NCBI GenBank assembly: GCA_047967505.1
Contig: CM106538.1
Origin: Dipteris shenzhenensis
Taxonomy: Eukaryota > Polypodiophyta > Polypodiopsida > Gleicheniales
Reading direction: 5' to 3' (one strand)
DNA length: 64,000 nt
Positions within the stretch are counted from its first letter, which is position 1. Every line of letters begins with the position of its first letter. Position numbers and translations under genes: made by a program. The notes below the pieces were generated by a model. The model had not been told where the DNA came from. It saw nothing but the letters and a program-made list of their open reading frames with translations, and searched no databases. This document shows positions 46,701 to 56,000 of this stretch, piece by piece.

Positions 46701-49700
46701 CTTGAATGACATATGCCACTGAATGAATGCCTTTTAAATTGAGGAAATATGAGCGGCGAGGTTCCTGCACTTGCAATGGAGGGACAAAAACTCTAGAACA
46801 ATGTATACTTTCTGCTCTAAGAGAGTTGCCTTGTAAGGAATCTCGTCCCTTCTATTCCAAATGAGAGAGGTGGTGCTTCCAATCCAGTAGCATGCTAGAA
46901 ACAAAAGGGCAACCTTTAATTTTTCCTTCCACTGAACCCAAAATAAAATCCCATTGTGTAGGCTGCCAATATCCAAAAGCAGGAGTATTGAGCTGTAATA
47001 ACAAACAACGTATCATTGCAGCCCAAGGCTGAGAATCCTGTAGAAAATGCAGCATCATCTTTCCTTTGTGAGCAAGGATATGCACTTGAATGTTAAGGAT
47101 ATTTAATCCCTCGTGCATTTTTGGTGAACAGAGATGCTGTAATGAGAGTAATCTCAAACTCTTCTTGCCATGTTTCGAACACCAAAAAGTTTCCAAAACA
47201 GTGGACATAAAAGAAGACAATTCAGCCTTGTTGACTATCATGAGAGGCAAATGGAACTGAATATAAGCTACCAGAATTGATTGGTAGCCTAACATGAAGA
47301 GGCCATGTTGCCAACTTCCAATATTCCAGCTTTTTTTCCAGCGTGGCTAAAATCCAATCAGCTTGTTGGCAACGTGTAACCGACCAACCCAAAGGATAAC
47401 TCAAATGCCAAACCATCTGATTGGGTTGAACAATTTCCGCAGTCCATAAAAGAGCATGCCACTCTTTAGAATGCACAGGCAACAAAATAGATTTCTGAAA
47501 ATTAATATAAAGACCAGCCACCAACCCATATAATGATAATGCTTGCATCAAGCAAGCTAGGTCCTAATCAGTATTCTGTGGAGTAAAAAAGGAATCATTT
47601 GCATAAGCTTGAGTAATCAAAGGGTTGCTTTCATGAATTTCTAGACCATGAAGCTCATCAGAGGCTATGAGATGATCCATATACTGAAGCATAGGATGAG
47701 TGGCTATGGCATATAAGAGTGCACTTAGTGGACAACCCTACCATACTGAGCACCGAAGGGTCCACTCTTCAGAAACATCTCTAGATAGGAATCATGATAC
47801 AAGCAGCTTTACTGTCATTGTAGAGCCAATAAATAATGTGCTGCAATTTTGGCCCAAAACCCAATGCATTCATAGTTTGCGAAATCCCACTGAACTTTGT
47901 CAAATGCTTTAGCAATATCAACTTGGAGCAGTAAAATATCCTCCTGAGTATATTTTGCATATTCTATTCCAACATAGGCATTTGCAATATTATCAGTGAT
48001 GTGCCTACGAGAAACAAAACCATATTGTGCAAGATGAAGGCGATCATGCAAATACCCTTTAATCCGATTCACCACCATTTTAGTGATGATCTTGTAAATG
48101 ACAGGCATAAGGGTAATAGGTCTCCAATCAGCCAGAGACTCACATATCTACTTCTTAGGAAGAACACACACATTTATTTATTTTTTTGGGTGAAAACTTT
48201 GAATGCTTTTTATTACAAAGTAGCTATCCCAAAACTGGGAAGTGCACGCGCACACACACACACACATTTTTTAATAAAAATTTTATATTTGTTTATATTA
48301 CAAGAAGCAGTTCCCAAGTCGAGAACTTCCCATTACAAAAGATCAGGAGATGCCAATATAGGACAAGTACATAGGGGAATCTATTTGACGAGCATTGAGG
48401 CAATCATATAAGGATTGCTCCATGCTCATTGCAAATATACATAAAACAAAGAAGAAGAAACGCGACCTTCACCCCGCCCGCTGCTGCCCCCGCCCCTCGC
48501 GCTGCCTAGGCTCCGCCCTGCCACTCCCACCCTTCTCTCCCCGCGCCCTCCCCTCGCACCTTGGTCGCCGCCTTGCTCGCCTTGCTGCAAGCCCCCTCCG
48601 CTGGCTGAGTGCTCCCGCCTGCTGACTGGCTGCCCCCCCTGCTCCGGTTCAGCCTTGAGCCTCTCCTGGATGGCGCATCCCCAGCCTTGGCCTGCTTGTT
48701 GGTGGCTTCCTTCCCGTGGCAGTGTGGTCTTCCAGGCTGGTCTTTTGCACCCTTCTCCCTCTCCGTGGAGTAGAAAGCGTCTGGGTTGGGGGTGTTCGGG
48801 CATTTGGAGGTGTCGAGCCACTTGTGGCATGGGGCCTTGCACTTCTTCGGAGGGGAGTATCTTCGGCTTCAGCCGTCTCCCTTGCCCTGGCGGTCCTCCA
48901 CATTTGCACCTTCACAGCAGCAGTAGGTTCATCTTTCAGGAAGCGTCTCTCCCTTCCCGGTGGCATTTCTTTGGCGGGAGGAGGTTTGCCCTGCACTCTC
49001 CTGCTCTTCCGGAGTTAGAGTTCTCCTCGCAGCTTTGCCCTGGCGACATCGGCCATGGCCATCCCCCAGCCGTCCAGTTCGTGCCTCTCCGTGGTGGTGG
49101 TTGTGCTGCCCTCGTCCCATCAGCATCTCCTAGTCGCGAGTGGTGCACTGGAGCTGGAAAGACCTGGCCCTTGGACAACAACCCAGAGGGGTCGCGTCGG
49201 CTGGTGGCCTCCTTGCTTGGGTCTCCAAGCTTCTCAAGACTCAGAGTTTTTCTCGAAGATTCTTTTTCCACAGGGCGGCGGCCCTTGACTCTTTCCTCAG
49301 GGATCCCTTCTCCTTTGGCTCTACTTCTTCTTGTCGTACCAGGAGGCTCCCCATGTGGGTTGAGGCCTGCAGGTGCGTGGAGCGGGCTACTGGAGTGCGG
49401 ACTCGCCCCCCGTCAGGTAGTGGTTGCTCATGCTGGCAGGCCTCTTCCTATTGGCACCCTCGGGCGGGCACGATGGACGGGAGCTCAGCGGAGGAGGGAT
49501 CCATACATGCTTGGATTACGAGTATCTCCAGGATTCAGCTCATCAGGGATTATTGGTCGGCCTCGATTGCTCGATGGTGACTCAGAGGAGTCATATCAGT
49601 TGATGGTTCACTGTCTCGAAGACTTTCTAGTACTTCTAGGATTCACTTCATCAGTGATCCGTAGCTTTTTTGGTTTTGCGGTTTACTGGTTTTCAGAAGA

Positions 49701-52700
49701 CCCAGACTAGGGCTTTTGTTTTGACAGCATTTTGTAACAGTTTTATGCTTAGCCCTGTGTGGCTTGTAGTTTCGCAGGTGGGAGTTATCCCTGTGCTCCA
49801 GCATTGCTGTTGAGTCTCTTGTATTCCTTGTCTCGAAGTAATATAATTAGCCCTTCTTTTTGTGAAAAAAAAAATCATATAAGGATTGCCTTAGTGACAT
49901 CCGGAAATAGGAAAACTTGGAGAAAGTGGAGTCTCCAAAGACTCTATGATTTCTGTCCTTCCATAGAGTCCAGAGACCCCAATATCGAATCCACACACAC
50001 AATATAGTGCACATACATAGACTATATACACAATGCACACACATGCACTGAAAGCCGATTTATTTATTCATGTGATGCTCGTGCTTCGTGCTAGGGATGC
50101 AAGTAGGGGTGAAGGAGGGAGAGACACAGGCCAAAGATGCACTTTTCTTTTTTTCCCCATCCAAAACTATACATGGTATCCTATATATCACAATGTCCCC
50201 TCCATTTTTAATTCACGCTCTTCCTCTCTCTTTCTCTAGAGAAACCTCTCGATCCCCCCCCCCCGCCAACCTTCAGGTCATTCTTTCTTTATGAGACCTT
50301 TTATTCCCCCCTCGCCCCCACACATGCTTACTCTAGAAAACCCTACATAGGTTGACTAGTCTTCCATTTACATGTCACCCCTCTATTAATGCTCACACCA
50401 CTCTACTCCCACTCCATAGGAACATATCTCAGTACATAACAAGAAATCCCGTAACTCTATACTCCGATTTTCATGATCTCGGTGGCATCCAAAAGTTTGC
50501 GGGATCCCCCATCTCCCTTTGGACTACATAGCGAAGTGGTTACATGATTGGGCATTCACACAACTTTTGCAGAAATTAAAATTCTTGCATGACAGCACAT
50601 ATACACGTACTAGAGTGCACAGTGCACACCCACACGATAAACAAATCCAACACACATCCACATACAAAAAATACACATACACATACATAAAACAAAAAAC
50701 CAGCCCCCTCAAAAAGAAGCAACCCACCTATTTAAAAAATTGATGTTTCATCTGGAATTGCCATCGTTTCAACATTTTGTAGAAATGTTTCAGCTAGAAA
50801 CACTTTGTCAAGTTTTGACCTGACGAAACACGATTTTTGGTTCCTATGAGAGAAGGAGATTTGTGAAAGGGGAGTTTTTGGAGGAGAAGATTTGAAGGGG
50901 ATCGTAGGAGGCTGTGTGGGAATTCTGAGCCCTTGCTTGGAACTAGAAAGGTGAAAAATGAAAAATAACGTTACATTTTGGTTGCTTCGCCTCGACACAG
51001 GCCTATGGTCATGAAGGAGAGGGAACCTAGAACTTCAATGGTGAAGCTTGGATTATGATGGGAGGTTGTGATTTAAGAGGCAATTACGTGTGTGAATATT
51101 GAAAGGTAGGATTGATTCAAGCAACTCGAGAAAGGGGACCCGATTATGCCAATGCGCAGAGCTCCATGTGATTGTGAAAATGTACGTAGTTGGTGAGGGA
51201 GTTGTTTTGCCACAAAGGCATATAAGCTTGTGCGTGAAGCTGCGAATGAATGATGAAAGGTGATGTGGCAAGAAGCGCAGGGTGAATAAAATCTAAGGCT
51301 ACTAGACCTTGAAATTATTATTGTTGCTTAAATTACGCAGTCATAAGTGCTTGGTAGAACTGGCAATGAAGGCTTACAATTGAGAGTGCACTTGCTCACG
51401 AGGTCAGGGTAAGTAGCCAGAAAGCATGATCACGGAGTTGATCAAGCTAGTTGGCGAGGCCGAGATCCAGAGGTAGGGACACGACAGACTCGATAGCTGG
51501 TTGACACACATATCATACTTGGGAATCTCCCCTTCATGTTCGGCTGGGGGGTTACAACGGCTCTTGCCAGATGTAGAGTAGTTGCTAGCAGACCACAACT
51601 TGCACAGACCACTGTCAGCGCTCTGCACAAATTTCTTGTCATCACAGCCTCATTCAACGTTGACCCCCCCTTGAGCTTCCATCTTGGCCATGGGCCTAGA
51701 TTTCTGATGTATTAGATCTTATGTGATTTGATTAGGTTGTATTCATTGTGGGTGATGGCACTTGATTAGAGGCTCGATTCTTTGAGCTCATTGTATCAGG
51801 TTTCTTTCAGTCGCATAAACCCTTCGGTATTTGGAAGACTTTTACTAAAACTCTCTCTCTCTCTTTCCTTGGAGCATTCACACAGGGGCCTCTCCTTGGA
51901 GCATTCTCTCTCTTTGACCAGCCCCCTTGGCTGTGGCTGTATCCCCGGATCTGAATACAATTGCTATTGCCTATCTCTGGTGTCTACCTTTCTTTCTCTC
52001 TCCGCGCTCAGCCTCTCCCCGCTATCCCTCCCGCTAGCCTCTCCCACACGGCCTCTCCCTCCCGCTAGCCTCTCCCCGCTCAACCTCTCCTCTCCGCTGG
52101 CCTCCCTGCTAACCTCTCCGCTAGCCTCTCCGTACAGCCCGCCGCGTACAGCTCTCCGTACCCCCTTCGTATAGCCCGTCGTACAGCTTCGTAATCCCTC
52201 CGTACAGCTCGTCGTACACTCCTCTTACAGGCTCGTATAGGTCATCGTACAGTCCCGTACAGGTTGTCGTACAGCACCGTACAGCTCTTCGTACCCTTTT
52301 CGTACATTTTTGTACATCTCGTACCAGTCCATTGTACCTGCCCGTACCTTCTCACAGCAAAGCCCCTAGGGTTTCTAACCCGGAGTTGGGCTAAACTTTC
52401 AGCCCAACTCGGGGGTTAGGTTCAGCTAGGGAGTTCTAAGAAATAGCCAATATGGATTGGCCTACCCTCTCCTCCAAATCCCCCTCAACTCCATCAACCT
52501 CAACTATCAAGACTCGGTACTCTACAGTTGCAGCCGTGACACCATCTCCGTATGCATGCAATTACCAGCAAGAAGGGTCCAAACGACCTATCATTGGACA
52601 ACATGAATAGATTTATTATTTGCAGCAAGCAGTCAGAGAGTTAAGGCTTGAGCTGGTAGAAGTAAAAGCTTGACTTCAAGTTCTAGAGGGACCTGGCAAG

Positions 52701-53018
52701 TAGGCAGTAATTGCTGAGGCTGTGGACTCATGTAAGAATTCTCCTCCTACTCCTCAACTAGTCTCTATAGTCAAAGATATGGTCCATACTGAAGTACAAT
52801 CAATCAAGAAAGAAGTGATTGAGGAGTTTGACACAAAGGAAAACAAGACTGATATCCAAGAAGAGATCAAGGAGCACGAGGCCAGACGTGATAATGCATT
52901 GAAGATTAGAGTGGGGGGCTCCTTGAAGGATGGTTTAAAGATGATGACTCTTTCAATGAGACTTTAGCACATGTCAAAGCAGCCATGCCTAATATTGAAT
53001 GGAAGGTTGATGATGATA

Positions 53019-53052
<34 letters not shown>

Positions 53053-56000
53053 CGGGGCAATTAATATCCAGCATTCCAAAGGACATGCTATTCTTACACT
53101 CAAGTCACGAGATCTACGGATCAAGCTTCTTCGACAATCTTACAAGTTGAAAGGTACTAAGATATGGATAGCTGAGGAACTTACACGAGCTCAATTGAAG
53201 AACAAGGCAACGGAATTAGCTAAAGTCAGGGCTGCTAGGAAGGATGGAAAATGGGCAGTTTATCGTGAAGGCATAGCACTAATCAAAGAGTTTAAATCAA
53301 AACCGAAAGACTCTTAGTCTTAAACTGATGTATGGCTGATTACTTCTTCAGACTATGATGATGGTATTCTAAATAATTGGGGTTGCTTTTGCACTCCCTG
53401 GGATCTGCCATGTGCCCTCCCTAAAGTAGATGTACTAGACGGTTTTTTGCTGTCCCATAGACCTGTTGGTCTCCCCTGGACATTTATAGACTTTCTTTCT
53501 TTATTTCTTTCTTTCTCATCAAAATCATTATTCTCCAAACGACTTGGGTCTACATAACGGCACACGTGCGTGCACACACCCACATACATACACACATGAT
53601 AGGTTAGCCCCCTAGTATGGCCTTGTAGGCTAGTGTGAGTTAATGTGCTAGCACACTAGCACTATTAGTTCATTTGGATAAAGTCAACCCTTATAACTTA
53701 ATTTTGCACCAAGGCTAGGGCTTTAGGGGTGCCATTAAATTGATATTTTACCACTTTAGTTATACTTTCACTTGCACTCTTGTGCTGCTGCAATAACATT
53801 CAGCTCGTTTTTCTGCTCTCTTGCTTCATTACTTCCCCTACTTACGAAAAGAACAAAAAAAATCAGTGCAAGTCACAACACTTTTCTGAAGGTGGTGCAT
53901 TGCGACCAAGGCTAATGATGGTATTACTGATTCTTACATCACATCTCTAGCTTGTATTGTCAATAATGTGCAGTGTAGCTCGAGTGGGCGGAGTTGTGTC
54001 ATGATAAGCAACGTGGATACATCTCTCTATTTATCGTAGAGGTCAGAGTGTAAACTCTTTGGGCTGAGTAGTGTTGTCAGCTGGCATAGTAGTACACAAG
54101 CCCACAATTGTTTGGCTGCTACCATCCTCTTGATGCATCAACATTGGCTCCTGGTTGCAATGATATTTACACTGAAACACGTTTTTGAGGCTATTGTGCC
54201 TTGAAGCATTTCAGTAGAAACGTTTTCGGACAGAAAACTGTTTCTGACCAAAAGCGTTCCACCCTAAAAAACGGCACTGAAATGTTTCTAGGGGACGTGA
54301 AATGTTTCAGCTAGACTGCCCTGCATCCTCCTCATTGCAATTTGCTGCTGCCTATAGGTTTTTGCCGATTTTGACTTTGGGATGACCTTTGGAGCTTGTC
54401 CAGCCCTCCGTGCACTCCCTCCAGTCCTTCAGTTTGCACTCTTTCAAGCTCCAATAGTTGAAGGACTGCAAACTGAGGGGGTGGAGAGAGTGCAGCCACT
54501 CCTACAACCCTCCTTCAGCCTCCAATCCTTGAAACTCTACTTCAGCCCTCCTTCAAACTTCAACCTCACTCCTTCAGCCCTCTCTCAGCCCTCCTTCAGC
54601 CCCCTCTTTGAAGCTCTTTGTTTCAACCCTCTTTTTCAGTCCTCTTCCACTCCTTCAGCCCTCTTTCACCGCCCTCTTTCGAGTTTCAGCTTCAGCCCTG
54701 CAGCCCTCTTTGAAGTTCCAGCCCTCTCTTTCTACGTGTGCACTGTGGCCATGGCTTCAAGAGATGGAATCTTCGCTATCAGATCATTGTGGAGTCAAGT
54801 TGACTTCAATGCACATACGACTTCAAGAAATTAGGCGCTCGCAAGTTTATGTGCAGGTGGTGTAGATTGAAAACGAGGTGGGCCCCCTGATAGGATGAAG
54901 GCCCATCTGCTTGGCATTAAGAGAGAGGGGATTACAATATGCAGTAAAATCCCACAGGGAGAAAGAAAGGATGGAACGAGAGTTCGCGGCATTTCCTCCC
55001 GTGAGAAGGGCAAGGATTATTGTTTCCACTAGTGGAGCAACTTCTTGCTACTTTAAAATGGATTCCTTTTTCCTTTGTTGTTACTCCAATTTCTTGTTAT
55101 GGGAGTGCACGTGTTTTTGGAGCCAACGGTTCTACCCAGAATGGCACTTGCAAGGGAAGGCACGGGTAGGTGCATCTGTGGCCCGTTTTTTTAACTGTAA
55201 TGGGATTAGTTTCAATGTTCCTTATTTCAAGGAGATGGTATCTGAAGCATTTGGGCCCACATCTATCCCTCCCACTTCTAATGCATTAAGGGGAAAGCTT
55301 CTAGATGACGAGGTGAAGGTAGTTAATGAAGCCATTCAACCTGTGAAGGAGAAATGGAAAAAGTATGGGATGACTTTGGTTGCAGATGGTTGGAGTAATG
55401 TGTGAAGCTAGTCACTTGAGGGCAGTTTGGCATATTGTAGAGGATCTGCCCTCTACATACACTAGATAGAGCGTGGAGCACAACAAAAAACAGCCAATAT
55501 TTTGATGCAAATATCGGGAGATGCAGTGGAATATGTGGGTCTATCCAATGTTGTGCAGCTTGTTTCAGACCATGAAAATACCAACAAGGCTGCAGGGACA
55601 TTATTGGAGCAAAGCTATCCTCATACTCACTGGTGCTCTTGTGTTGCGCATTGTTTAAATAATTTGTTGAAAGAAATTGGCAAATTAAATTGCCTTGGGT
55701 AAAGGATGTTATTCATAATGGAAGAGAAGTGGTTGGATTTATCACACACCATCATTTTCTGTTGCTTTGTATCGCAAGTTTACAAGGAAGGAGCTTTTTA
55801 AGTATGCAGAGACAAGGTTTGCATACAATTTTTTGATGCTTCAAAGACTCCTTGAAATGAGACCTGCAGTTAAACAGGTTGTTATTTTGCTATGACTTGT
55901 GTATAGGTAGCGATGATTTTTGGACTGATGCATCACACGTTGTTGCTTTGTGTAAGCCAATTGTCAAGTTATTGAAAAAGGTCGATGGAGATATGGCTTT

